64,000 nt of DNA from Agrobacterium tumefaciens. Lineage in GTDB: Bacteria > Pseudomonadota > Alphaproteobacteria > Rhizobiales > Rhizobiaceae. Shown here piece after piece: positions 18,167-26,595 of this stretch; the first letter of the stretch is position 1; each line of letters starts with the position of its first letter. Location: the NCBI RefSeq assembly GCF_017726655.1, contig NZ_CP072308.1, forward strand, positions 1,860,001 to 1,924,000, written 5' to 3'. The notes beneath the pieces were generated by a model, which saw only the letters and a list, made by a program, of their open reading frames with translations, did no database searches and was not told the DNA's origin. Made by a program: the position numbers and the translations under genes.

Positions 18167-19153
18167 ATGACAGGAAATCTTCTTTCTAGCCTCACCAATC
18201 CCCAGACGATCGTCGCTGCTCTCGTCACTCTGGCTGTCTTTGCGACGCTCTACACGCTGATCATGCCATTTCTGGAGCGAAAAGACCTCGCCAAGCGTAT
18301 GAAAGCGGTCTCGTCGGAACGGGAGTTCATTCGAAGCCGCGAACGCGAGCGGCTTTCGACAGCCACGCGTGACGGCAGGACATCGCTTCGTGGCAACAAC
18401 AACAAGTCCGCCCGGCGCATCGTTGAAAAATTCAATCTTCGCGAAGCGCTTGCCGACCAGAATACGATGAACAAACTGCGCGCGGCCGGCCTGCGCTCGC
18501 AGAATGCCTTCAACACTTTTCTCGCCGCCCGATTCATCCTGCCGTTCATCTTCCTGGCCGTGGCATTCACCTGGGTTTTCGTTCTCGGGAACCTCGCCGA
18601 CAAAGCGTTTGTATTTCGGCTGATGGCGGTGCTGCTGTTCGGATATATCGGCTTTTACGCCCCCAACATCTATGTCTCGAACCGCATGAACAAGCGGCAG
18701 GCGTCGATAAGGCGGGCCTGGCCCGATGCGCTCGATCTGATGCTCATCTGCATCGAATCCGGCGTCTCGATGGAGGCTGCCATGCGACGTGTTGCCGAGG
18801 AAATGGGTGAACAGTCTCCTGAGCTTGCGGAAGAAATGATGCTGACGACGGCGGAACTTTCCTTTTTGCAGGACCGGCGTGTCGCTCTTGAGAATTTTGG
18901 TCAACGCACCCAGCTGGAAGGGGTGAAAAGCGTGGTGCAAGCTCTGATTCAGGCCGAGCGCTACGGTACGCCGCTCGCCCAGGCCCTTCGCGTCCTTGCG
19001 CAGGAAGGGCGCGACGAACGAATGAATGAAGCAGAAAAAAAGGCGGCAGCGCTACCGCCTAAATTGACCGTACCCATGATCATATTTTTCCTGCCGGTAT
19101 TGGTTGCCGTCATTCTTGGCCCGGCGATCATCCGCGTTATGGACACGTTTTGA
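18167..19153 (+). CDS. tadC: TadC inner-membrane platform protein
   Basis: 328 residues. The layout is like TadB, with membrane helices near residues 15-35, 115-165 and at the end, and a T2SSF domain with DALDLMLICIESGVSMEAAM and ERYGTPLAQALRVLAQEGRD. It lies ten bases after tadB and closes the pilus operon. No tadE, tadF or tadG pseudopilin-like gene follows. Confidence 0.92.
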   Translation: MTGNLLSSLTNPQTIVAALVTLAVFATLYTLIMPFLERKDLAKRMKAVSSEREFIRSRERERLSTATRDGRTSLRGNNNKSARRIVEKFNLREALADQNTMNKLRAAGLRSQNAFNTFLAARFILPFIFLAVAFTWVFVLGNLADKAFVFRLMAVLLFGYIGFYAPNIYVSNRMNKRQASIRRAWPDALDLMLICIESGVSMEAAMRRVAEEMGEQSPELAEEMMLTTAELSFLQDRRVALENFGQRTQLEGVKSVVQALIQAERYGTPLAQALRVLAQEGRDERMNEAEKKAAALPPKLTVPMIIFFLPVLVAVILGPAIIRVMDTF

Positions 19154-19227
19154 CATTGATGCCGTTGACGATCACGGCAGCATGCAACGTCCCAACGTAG
19201 CCTTGATTGCTTTAGCAACCCCACGTT

Positions 19228-20052
19228 TCAACCCGCGGTCTTGGGGTCCTTCTTCGCCAGCTGCTGCCAGGAATTCTGCTGTGAGAGCATTGCACGCAGA
19301 TAGCTGAGATTGGCTTGGGCCTGCTGCGCGGAGAGTTCCTGCACCGCGATGCGTTCCGCTTCCGCAAACCTGCCCTGCAGACCGACGACGAGCGCGAGGT
19401 TCTGGCGGACGCGGCTGTCGGCGCCGGGCTGGGCGATGGCCGATTGCAGATAGGTTTCGGCCGTGCGCGGATCGCTCGACAGGACATAGGACATGCCGAG
19501 ATTGGACAGGACGCTTGGGTCGTTGGGCTTGAGGTCCAGCGCCTGGCGATATCTGGAACGAGCATCGTTCGAGCGTCCAAGCTGGTCGAGCACGGCGCCT
19601 TCGGCGGAGTAGAGCCGCCAGTCGGGACGATCGGGGGTCTGCGCCCGCTGGATGGTCGAGAGCGCCTGCTCCAGCTGGCCGGCTGCGGCCTGCGCCTTGC
19701 CGTAGGCGGCAAGAACCTCGCGGTCCGCCGGGTTGGCGATCGCGATCTGCTGCATCACGGCGAGCGCCTGCGTATTCTTGCCCGTCATCATCAGCACGCT
19801 GGCGTAGTTCATGCCGACAGATTTGTCTTTAGGATTGCGTTCATAGGCTTTACCAGCGCTTTCTTCGGCCTGGCGAAGCTGATCCATGTTCATGCGGTCA
19901 TAGGAGCGTGTGGCGGCAGGGATGGAGCCGGTTGACATGCGGTCCGGCTTGTTCGTGCTTGCGCATCCTGAAATCGCGACAGCCAGTGCCGCGAGACATG
20001 CTCCCCGACGTAGTCCTGTTTGAGCTTTGGTCACCAAAGAAAATGCAGTCAC
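19228..20052 (-). CDS. tadD: TadD-like tetratricopeptide lipoprotein
   Basis: About 274 residues. A lipoprotein signal ends in LAVAISGC, followed by several TPR units such as ALAVMQQIAIANPADREVLAAYGKA and ARSRYRQALDLKPNDPSVLSNLGMSYV. TadD is the pilotin-like outer-membrane lipoprotein of Tad systems. I chose GTG 20052, which follows a G-rich stretch and gives a signal of normal length; a GTG at 20097 is the longer option. It is convergent with tadC and divergent from the M17 peptidase gene, so it is transcribed apart from the main operon. Confidence 0.87.
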   Translation of the reverse strand: MTAFSLVTKAQTGLRRGACLAALAVAISGCASTNKPDRMSTGSIPAATRSYDRMNMDQLRQAEESAGKAYERNPKDKSVGMNYASVLMMTGKNTQALAVMQQIAIANPADREVLAAYGKAQAAAGQLEQALSTIQRAQTPDRPDWRLYSAEGAVLDQLGRSNDARSRYRQALDLKPNDPSVLSNLGMSYVLSSDPRTAETYLQSAIAQPGADSRVRQNLALVVGLQGRFAEAERIAVQELSAQQAQANLSYLRAMLSQQNSWQQLAKKDPKTAG

Positions 20053-20194
20053 GGCAGCGCCCCCGCCCAAGAATGATCGATCTTGCGCCCGACACACGAC
20101 AGACTCACATGACGCAACTTTCGCTTAAGCAATAATCTGTTAACCCTAACAGAGCGTTAATCGCACCGATTCACGAGAGTTACGGAAACATCCC

Positions 20195-21589
20195 ATGGCG
20201 CCTTATCAGTTCATCGAACGTGCTACCCCTTTCAGCTCGAAGGCCGGCAGCACGTTGCCCGTTTTTGCCGTGACGCCGGCCCATATCGAACAGGGCGCCA
20301 TCGACCCCGTCGCACTTGACTGGGCCAAAAAGGCTGGCTTCAAGGCCGAGGCCGGCGCTATCCTGCTCGTTCCCTCCGCCGACGGCTCGCTCGGCGGCGC
20401 GCTTCTCGGGTTGGGTGGCAATCCTTCCGAGATACCGTTCATTACCGGCAAGCTCGCGCGCGACCTGCCTGAGGGGGAGTGGCATATCGAAACCGCACCG
20501 CTGACGGCCAATCGCCTCGCGCTCGGCTTCGGCCTCGGCAGCTATCGCTTTGACAAATACAAGACCACCAAGACGAACGGGGCAAAGCTCCTCATTCCGC
20601 AGGACGCTGAAGATGGTGAGATCAAACGCGTGTTAGCCGGTGTCTTCATGGCGCGCGACCTCATCAACGTGCCAGCCAACGACATGGGGCCGGATGAGCT
20701 TGAGATCGCATTCCGCGCGCTTGCCGCCCATTACAAGGCGAAGGTGAAGGTCATCACCGGCGACGATCTGCTCAAGGAAAACTTTCCCCTGATCCATGCC
20801 GTAGGCCGTGCCAGCGAAAGCGCGCCGCGGCTTCTGGAAATGAACTGGGGCAAGAAGGGCAATCCGCGCCTCACTCTGGTAGGCAAGGGCGTGTGCTTCG
20901 ATACGGGCGGTCTCGATATCAAGCCTGCCGCTTCCATGGCGCTGATGAAGAAGGATATGGGTGGCGCTGCCAATGTTCTTGGTCTTGCGTTGATGATCAT
21001 GGATGCGAAACTGCCGGTCGATCTGCGTGTGCTCGTACCCGCGGTTGAAAACTCGATCTCTTCGAATGCTTTTCGTCCCGGCGATATCTATAAGAGCCGC
21101 AAGGGGCTGACCGTGCAGATCGACAATACTGACGCCGAAGGCCGCCTCGTTTTGGCGGATGCTCTGGCCTATGCGGACGAAGATGCGCCTGATCTGATGA
21201 TCGACATGGCGACGCTGACAGGTGCGGCGCGTGTGGCGCTGGGGCCCGATTTGCCACCCTTCTATACGGATGACGAGGATCTGGCGCACGATATCGCGGA
21301 AGCCAGCATCTATACGGATGATCCGCTCTGGCGCATGCCGCTTTACATGGGTTACGACAAGGATATTCGCTCTCGGGCGGCCGATATCACCAACGCGCCG
21401 TCCGGCGGCATGGCCGGATCTATCACCGCCGCCCTGTTCCTGAAGCGCTTCGTGACGAATACAAAGCGCTGGGCCCATTTCGATATTTACGGCTGGTCGC
21501 TCAGCGAGCGGCACCACTCATCGATCGGCGGTGAGGCACAGGGCATTCGAGCGCTCTTCCGATACCTCACGCAACACTTCGCGAAGTAA
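20195..21589 (+). CDS. M17 family leucyl aminopeptidase
   Basis: 464 residues. The C-terminal catalytic domain has the dizinc signature NTDAEGRLVLADALAYA and the lysine/aspartate region GKGVCFDTGGLDIKP followed by LMKKDMGGAAN. The N-terminal domain is shorter than in E. coli PepA, as in the PepB-like rhizobial group. It removes N-terminal residues from peptides in the cytoplasm. The ATG at 20195 opens the conserved APYQFIER start. Confidence 0.92.
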   Translation: MAPYQFIERATPFSSKAGSTLPVFAVTPAHIEQGAIDPVALDWAKKAGFKAEAGAILLVPSADGSLGGALLGLGGNPSEIPFITGKLARDLPEGEWHIETAPLTANRLALGFGLGSYRFDKYKTTKTNGAKLLIPQDAEDGEIKRVLAGVFMARDLINVPANDMGPDELEIAFRALAAHYKAKVKVITGDDLLKENFPLIHAVGRASESAPRLLEMNWGKKGNPRLTLVGKGVCFDTGGLDIKPAASMALMKKDMGGAANVLGLALMIMDAKLPVDLRVLVPAVENSISSNAFRPGDIYKSRKGLTVQIDNTDAEGRLVLADALAYADEDAPDLMIDMATLTGAARVALGPDLPPFYTDDEDLAHDIAEASIYTDDPLWRMPLYMGYDKDIRSRAADITNAPSGGMAGSITAALFLKRFVTNTKRWAHFDIYGWSLSERHHSSIGGEAQGIRALFRYLTQHFAK

Positions 21590-21685
21590 TCCTATCCACG
21601 CTTCGTCGGGCGCTTCCAAATCAGGAGCGTCCGATCGCGACGCGAGGCATCGACTGTCCGCTGCGTTTGCCCTCCAGCGAAAGCG

Positions 21686-22990
21686 TCAAACCAGAACTTT
21701 TTGTTCCTTGTGATCTTCCTGGCCGAAGAACTTGAGATAGCGCTGCACCTCGGCCGGGTCTCCGGTTGCCTTCTGCGGATTGTCCGAGAGCTTCACCGCG
21801 GGGCGGCCGTTGGCGTCGCTGACCTTACAGACGATGGAAATCGGCTTGAGGCTGGCAATGGTTTTGGGCGCACAGCCGGCAAAATCGTTGGTGAGGTTCG
21901 TGCCCCAGCCAAAGCTCATGCGAACCCGGCCTTCGAAGTGCCTGTAGGTGTCGATGATGGCGTCGACATCCAGACCGTCAGAGAAGATCAGCATTTTCTT
22001 GCGCGGGTCGCGGCCCATCTTCTGCCACCACTCGATGATCTTTTCACCGCCCTCGATCGGCGGCGCGCTATCAGGACGGAAACCGGTCCAGTCTGCCACC
22101 CATTCCGGGGCATTGCGCAGAAATGCAGCGGTGCCAAACGCATCCGGCAGCACGATCAACAAGTTGCCGCCATAAAGCCGGTTCCAGTCCTTCAGAACCT
22201 GATAGGGGGCAGCAGCGAGCTCCTCATCCGTCTCGGCGAGTGCCGCAACCACCATCGGCAGCTCATGGGCGTTCGTACCGACGGCTTCCAGATCGGAATC
22301 CATGGCGAGCAGGACGTTGCTCGTACCGGTAAAGGCTGGACCGATGCCTTCTTTCAACGCCTCGACGCACCAGCGCTGCCAAAGAAAGCTGTGGCGGCGA
22401 CGGGTCCCGAAATCGGAGATGCGCAGCCCGGGAAGTTCCCGCAGCCGTTCCACCTTCTCCCACATCTTGGCCTTTGCGCGGGCATAGAGGACATCGAGCG
22501 TGAAATATCCGAGCGAACGCATGGCGCTGCGCGAACGCAGCTCGTTGATGATGGCGAGCGCCGGGATTTCCCACAGCGTCGTATCCATCCAGCGGCCGTG
22601 GAAATTCAGCTCATATTGCCCATCACGCTTGAAAAGCTCGTATTCCGGCAATTGGTAGCTGGACAGCCAGGAGAGGAATTCAGGCTCGAAAATCTGCGAG
22701 CGGCCGTAAAAGGTGTTACCCGCGAGCCAGATATTCTCCTTCTTGGAGAGGCGAAGGGTGCGTGCGTGATCGAGCTGTTCGCGCAATTCCATCTCGTCGA
22801 TCTCTTCCGCCAGTCGCACGGTTTTCGTGCGGTTGATCAGCGAAAAAGTCGCATCGACCTCCGGATAAAGCTTCCAGATCATCTGCAGCATCAGAAGCTT
22901 GTAGAAGTCCGTATCGATCAGGCTGCGGACGATCGGGTCTAGTTTCCAGGTATGATTGTGGACGCGGGTGGCTATATCGGTCTTCGTCAT
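21686..22990 (-). CDS. pncB: Nicotinate phosphoribosyltransferase
   Basis: 434 residues. The N-terminus [19 protein letters not shown], the central [17 protein letters not shown], which carries the family's reactive histidine region, and the phosphoribosyl part [11 protein letters not shown] identify PncB. It makes nicotinate mononucleotide from nicotinate, PRPP and ATP for NAD salvage. ATG 22990 ([13 protein letters not shown]) has GGGGAA seven bases upstream. A perfect 8-bp inverted repeat lies just before that ribosome site and may regulate it. Confidence 0.95.
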   Translation of the reverse strand: MTKTDIATRVHNHTWKLDPIVRSLIDTDFYKLLMLQMIWKLYPEVDATFSLINRTKTVRLAEEIDEMELREQLDHARTLRLSKKENIWLAGNTFYGRSQIFEPEFLSWLSSYQLPEYELFKRDGQYELNFHGRWMDTTLWEIPALAIINELRSRSAMRSLGYFTLDVLYARAKAKMWEKVERLRELPGLRISDFGTRRRHSFLWQRWCVEALKEGIGPAFTGTSNVLLAMDSDLEAVGTNAHELPMVVAALAETDEELAAAPYQVLKDWNRLYGGNLLIVLPDAFGTAAFLRNAPEWVADWTGFRPDSAPPIEGGEKIIEWWQKMGRDPRKKMLIFSDGLDVDAIIDTYRHFEGRVRMSFGWGTNLTNDFAGCAPKTIASLKPISIVCKVSDANGRPAVKLSDNPQKATGDPAEVQRYLKFFGQEDHKEQKVLV

Positions 22991-23006
22991 ACTTGCATTC
23001 CCCAAT

Positions 23007-23032
23007 ATCGGCCACGCACGGAACTGGCCGAT
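23007..23032 (-). promoter_or_regulatory. Inverted repeat in the pncB leader
   Basis: ATCGGCCA (23007-23014) and TGGCCGAT (23025-23032) are perfect inverted copies separated by ten bases, ending 16 bases before the pncB start codon. It could be an operator for an NAD-related repressor or an RNA hairpin next to the ribosome site. Confidence 0.55.
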
Positions 23033-23177
23033 GTCACTCCCACCCGGCAGGCGCGAACCTGTCATGCCAAAGATTTATCTGAAAAAGCAACAACAAGTCC
23101 AGAGCACCGGCAACGGCAATTGATGGCAGCCTGACGGTGACCGGTGTTCTGTGCGGAGGTTTGGGAGTGAAACCGGT

Positions 23178-23537
23178 TCAGAATGTTGGATCAACCGGGT
23201 TTATGCCTGGATACCAGTCCTTGGAGACGGGATTTTTGCCGCCGAAGCTGGAAATGCCGTTCTCGTCGGTGCAGCGATAACCCTGAACGGGAAGCCCGCG
23301 GCTGCCAAAGACAGTGCGATAGGGCCCGCGCGCATATCCCGTTACGCCCAGTTCGCTATGGCACGTATAGCGTACTTTCGGCTGCAGCGTCTTCGGATCC
23401 TTCACACCGGGCAGATTGACATAGGCGTCCGGCGCCGGGGCGAAACCGTTCTGAAACACGGTCTGTGCCTCAGCGGATACGCCCCAGAATGCTACCGAGA
23501 AGATCGCTGCCAATCGTATTGCCGTTCTTGTCTTCAT
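23178..23537 (-). CDS. Small secreted hypothetical protein
   Basis: 119 residues with a clear Sec signal (AAIFSVAFWGVSAEA, cleavage before QTVFQ). The mature protein of about 95 residues has two cysteines (RYTCHSE and GYRCTDENG) that could form a disulfide, and many Gly, Pro and Tyr. I do not recognise a family. It stands alone between pncB and an NlpC/P60 gene, so the neighbours give no function. A periplasmic location is the only firm inference. Confidence 0.65.
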   Translation of the reverse strand: MKTRTAIRLAAIFSVAFWGVSAEAQTVFQNGFAPAPDAYVNLPGVKDPKTLQPKVRYTCHSELGVTGYARGPYRTVFGSRGLPVQGYRCTDENGISSFGGKNPVSKDWYPGINPVDPTF

Positions 23538-23629
23538 CGATACCGGTCCCGTGCCATCACTCTATTGATGTAGGCTGTCGGGAAGGTCCACACAAAGGCG
23601 TTGCGGCCACAATTTCGTGAGGACCACCC

Positions 23630-24481
23630 TCAGCCTTCCAGGCGGCGGAAAGCCGTCGGCCTGTCGTAAAGCCAACCGATGCGCTCAATGGCCGCATCGA
23701 GGTTTTCGCGCGCGACATTCATCGTGTGGCCGTTGGCGTGCAGCAGCGTTTCCTCGTTTTCCATCAGGCCGACATGGCCCTTCCAGAAGACAAGATCGCC
23801 GCGCCGCAATTCGTCGCGCTCGATTTCAACGCCCAGAGACTTCACCTGCATATCGGTGTCGCGCAAAACGCGACGGCCCGTCATCGCCATGGACAACTGC
23901 ACGAGGCCGGAACAATCGATCCCGAAGCCGGAGCGACCGCCCCAGAGATAAGGTGTTTCGATAAAGCGCAACGCCACCGCCACATAGTCGTCGTCAAGCG
24001 CTGCATCCACCGCCCGGCAATGGGCGGCGATGATACCTTCGCCCTTTTCGGTCATGAAGTAACGGGTGCCCCGCGTCTCCGCCTCACCGACGATGCGAAC
24101 GAGGCTACCCATGGAGAGTGCAGCGACGGGCGGCTTGCGCAACTCGGCGGAGGGATAAAGGAAGGTGCGCGGCGCGACGATCTGATGCGTGGCTACAGTA
24201 ACGTCGCCGATAGACGCTTCCGGCACATAACCTGCGTAGCCATCGACATCCGCCTGCACCCAGGCCCAGCCATCAGCCCTGTCGAAAACGCGCACCGTCT
24301 CGCCGCAGAGAAGCTCCGTGTCGATGCCGGTCGCGAGATCGGGATTGGGCCGCAGGCCGATGACCGGTGCGGTGATCTGCGCGGGCGAACCGCTGACGAA
24401 ACGGTCGGCCTTGACGACACCCTGCAATTTTTCATCAGCGAGGTCGGGGCGGAAGACGTTGAGGCGGCGGTCGAGCATCAT
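23630..24481 (-). CDS. NlpC/P60 peptidoglycan peptidase with SH3 domains
   Basis: 283 residues. Two SH3-like segments (around residues 30-150) come before a C40 peptidase domain. Catalytic Cys lies in FGIDCSGLVQLSMAMTG, the His in KGHVGLMENEETLLHANG, and the second polar site is the latter His. Such enzymes cut gamma-D-Glu-meso-DAP bonds in stem peptides. There is no signal peptide, which suggests a cytoplasmic recycling role like YkfC. ATG 24481 was chosen; the longer start would be a TTG. The stop of the upstream MarR gene is 15 bases away, so they are probably co-transcribed. Confidence 0.87.
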   Translation of the reverse strand: MMLDRRLNVFRPDLADEKLQGVVKADRFVSGSPAQITAPVIGLRPNPDLATGIDTELLCGETVRVFDRADGWAWVQADVDGYAGYVPEASIGDVTVATHQIVAPRTFLYPSAELRKPPVAALSMGSLVRIVGEAETRGTRYFMTEKGEGIIAAHCRAVDAALDDDYVAVALRFIETPYLWGGRSGFGIDCSGLVQLSMAMTGRRVLRDTDMQVKSLGVEIERDELRRGDLVFWKGHVGLMENEETLLHANGHTMNVARENLDAAIERIGWLYDRPTAFRRLEG

Positions 24482-24496
24482 GATAGCATCCAAAAG

Positions 24497-24841
24497 TTAG
24501 ATCTTGCGTGCCTGATCAATAATCAGATCGCCGAATTTTTCCAGATAAAGCGCACCGGCAACGGTGCGTTTTATCACGACGTTGCGCCTGTCGCGCTCAT
24601 CGCGAACCCGATCGACCAAACCGAGCGCCCCCAGACTGTCGAGCGCCCGCGTGATGACCGGCTTTGTAACCCCAAAGATCGCGGCAAGCCCTCTGACGGT
24701 GTGTGGCGGCGTGACAAGGTAAATTTGCAGCAGGATGGCGGTCTGACGCAAGGTCAAATCCGGCTGATCGTCAATGACCTGCGCCGTGGAGACGCGGTGC
24801 CAGAGCCCAAGGGCCTCGGTTGGCGACAAATGTGCAGGCAA
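24497..24841 (-). CDS. MarR-like winged-helix regulator with TTG start
   Basis: 114 residues forming little more than a winged helix: DLTLRQTAILLQIYL, then TVRGLAAIFGVTKPVITRALDSLGALGLVDRVRDERDRRN. This fits MarR family proteins, though it lacks some of the usual dimerisation helices. No ATG is available. TTG 24841 has GGAAGGGG six bases upstream and an in-frame stop about 34 bases upstream, so the TTG start is well supported. It precedes the NlpC/P60 gene in an apparent two-gene operon; the ligand is unknown. Confidence 0.8.
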   Translation of the reverse strand: MPAHLSPTEALGLWHRVSTAQVIDDQPDLTLRQTAILLQIYLVTPPHTVRGLAAIFGVTKPVITRALDSLGALGLVDRVRDERDRRNVVIKRTVAGALYLEKFGDLIIDQARKI

Positions 24842-25197
24842 GCCTTGCCCCTTCCAGTCGTTATGCCACCGTTTTCATTCAACCGAACGAAAAACTCAAG
24901 AACCATGCCGTACAAACAGAACCGCCGCACGGCGCAGACCCGAAGATCGCGCGGCGCGGCGGTTTGTTGACCCGTTTTTGAGCCATGTGTCCCCTCTGGA
25001 CTTAACAAGCAAGAAGCAGGAAGCGTGCCAGTTTTATTTTAGGTAGGAACAGCTTGTAAAAACAGTCTGTTAGCCGCATTATCGCTGCGCGGCGAAATTT
25101 TGCACAATATTCAAAATGCGGTGAAAACAGGCAAAAAGAAGCTTGATGCTTAAATACTGCCTTCCGCCGCAACAGCGGAAGGCATTGATGGTGCGGA
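24842..25197. other. Intergenic region with long stem-loop
   Basis: 356 bases without a convincing gene. AACCGCCGC (24920-24928) pairs with GCGGCGGTT (24956-24964), and the stem extends through AACA/TGTT (24915-24918, 24965-24968), enclosing a 27-base loop. It lies about 75 bases before the MarR TTG. From 24970 on, the sequence turns AT-rich and presumably holds the MarR promoter. ORFs across it look like chance frames. Confidence 0.5.
25159..25183 (-). terminator. Hairpin after the DUF475 gene
   Basis: GCCTTCCGC (25159-25167) pairs perfectly with GCGGAAGGC (25175-25183) around seven bases, 15 bases after the DUF475 stop. The T run that should follow on the minus strand is weak, so termination strength is uncertain. 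Confidence 0.6.
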
Positions 25198-26304
25198 TCA
25201 GATTTCCGCGCCGCGTGCCGCATCCGCAGCACCGGCACTCTGTTGCCGGTTATAACGGATGGACGACCACAGCGAGATGCCGATGAGGGTCGCGCCGCCA
25301 AGGCCGGTAATGACCTCAGGGATATGAACCATGGTCTGCACGTACATGATGACGGACAGGATCAGGATCGCATAGAAGGCGCCGTGTTCCAGATAGCGGT
25401 ATTCGGCAAGCGTCCCCTTCTCCACCAGCATGATGGTCATGGAGCGCACATACATGGCGCCGATGCCGAGGCCGATAGCGATGATGAAAAGGTTCTGCGT
25501 CAGTGCGAAAGCGCCGATTACGCCATCGAAGGAGAAGCTGGCATCCAGTACTTCGAGATAAAGAAACGCACCGAAGCCGCCCTTTGCCGCCCCTTCCAGC
25601 ATTTCCTGGCTGCGATCGAGAATGCCGCCGACCACTTCCACCAGAAGGAAGGTCAACAGACCCCAGATCGCGGAATGGAAGAAGGTATTGGCCGCGACCG
25701 GACCAAGTTCAGGATTATCGCTGGCGCCGATGATGCGGGAAAAGATCAGCATCACGACAAGTACGAAAGCGATTTCGATGCCCTTGACGGAAGAATAGGT
25801 CGCAGCTTTTTCCTCGATCCAGCGCACCCAATGCACATCCTTCTCATGGTCGAAGAAGAAGTTGAGACCGACCATCATCAGGAAGGTGCCGCCAAATGCC
25901 GCGATCGGCAAGTGAGCGTCACGCATGATTTCCGCATAACGTTCCGGCTGGGTCGCTGCCATGACGATCGCCGTCCAGGGGCCGACATTCGCGGCGACGA
26001 CAACGATCAGCAGCGGAAAGACGATACGCATGCCAAAAACGGCAATCAAAATACCCCAGGTCAGGAAGCGATGCTGCCAGACCGGCGTCATGTCCTTCAG
26101 CTTGTTGGCATTGACGATGGCATTGTCGAAGGAAAGAGAAATTTCCAGCACCGCCAGAACGACGCAGATGAAGAAGATCGTGGCCGTGCCGCCGACCGTG
26201 CCGGTCATTTCCCAGCCAAGATAGCCGCCGAGGATCAGACCGACGACAGTGACGATAAAAGCCCACTTGAAGTAGGAGAGCGTGGTTTTCTGGGCGGCGC
26301 TCAT
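25198..26304 (-). CDS. TerC-superfamily DUF475 membrane protein
   Basis: 368 residues with about nine membrane segments. Two inverted-repeat halves each carry the TerC acidic motif: LAVLEISLSFDNAIVNA near residue 50 and FLYLEVLDASFSFDGVIGA near residue 245. TerC proteins are linked to metal-ion export, notably manganese, and tellurite resistance; DUF475 is a branch whose substrate I cannot assign. The ATG overlaps the stop of a 33-codon ORF (ATGA, 26301-26304). A folded RNA lies about 170 bases upstream, so expression is probably controlled after transcription starts. Confidence 0.87.
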   Translation of the reverse strand: MSAAQKTTLSYFKWAFIVTVVGLILGGYLGWEMTGTVGGTATIFFICVVLAVLEISLSFDNAIVNANKLKDMTPVWQHRFLTWGILIAVFGMRIVFPLLIVVVAANVGPWTAIVMAATQPERYAEIMRDAHLPIAAFGGTFLMMVGLNFFFDHEKDVHWVRWIEEKAATYSSVKGIEIAFVLVVMLIFSRIIGASDNPELGPVAANTFFHSAIWGLLTFLLVEVVGGILDRSQEMLEGAAKGGFGAFLYLEVLDASFSFDGVIGAFALTQNLFIIAIGLGIGAMYVRSMTIMLVEKGTLAEYRYLEHGAFYAILILSVIMYVQTMVHIPEVITGLGGATLIGISLWSSIRYNRQQSAGAADAARGAEI

Positions 26305-26402
26305 GTCCGGTCACCATTCATGACGAGGACGGTCGCGGGCCGACGCAGGGCGTCCGGCCGCACGCAGAAAGCACGCGCGCGAAGCACATTCAGGTTTTTC
26401 AT
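26301..26402 (-). CDS. 33-residue leader ORF overlapping the DUF475 start
   Basis: The ORF begins MKNLNVLRARAFCVRPDALR and ends MNGDRT, with six or more arginines. GGCGGA lies about nine bases before its ATG. Its TGA overlaps the ATG of the DUF475 gene as ATGA, which would couple their translation. It sits between the folded RNA and the TerC-like gene. No family is known to me. It may be a regulatory leader peptide; a chance frame is possible, since the ORF stays open further upstream (to 26540). Confidence 0.4.
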   Translation of the reverse strand: MKNLNVLRARAFCVRPDALRRPATVLVMNGDRT

Positions 26403-26472
26403 AGTTTTTAATCCGCCGGCCAATTTTGCAGGCGGTACCGACATCACGAGAGCGCCGTAAAACTCTCGCCAG

Positions 26473-26530
26473 AGGGGCCCGGCACCTTTGTTTCCTCTGC
26501 CCATGCGAGACAAATCATCGCAGGGCCCCT
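26473..26530 (-). ncRNA. Three-way-junction leader RNA, candidate terC motif
   Basis: Read on the minus strand, AGGGGCCC (26530-26523) closes on GGGCCCCT (26480-26473). Inside are two hairpins: UGCGA/UCGCA (26522-26518 with 26508-26504) and GGCA/UGCC (26501-26498 with 26484-26481), the latter with a purine-rich GAGGAAACAAAGG loop. CGAGAG/CTCTCG may form a further stem downstream. It precedes a TerC-family gene. The published terC RNA motif is described upstream of such genes in Alphaproteobacteria; I could not compare it with the covariance model. Confidence 0.6.
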
Positions 26531-26595
26531 TCTTACTCACTGAAGATCACGCCGTCGTCAAGTCCCGTGATTGTGCGCTTGGCTGACGGCGAGGA

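Noticed and set aside
20633..21517. Long antisense ORF over the M17 peptidase (similar ones over pheT, pncB and DUF475)
   Set aside because: These are high-GC mirror frames of real genes with no domain signature.
24754..25008. Minus-strand 84-codon ORF upstream of the MarR gene
   Set aside because: No family features, and it crosses the leader stem-loop.
26440..26560. yybP-ykoY manganese riboswitch upstream of the TerC-like gene
   Set aside because: The conserved GGGGAGUA core is absent and the junction differs; the terC motif is a better candidate.
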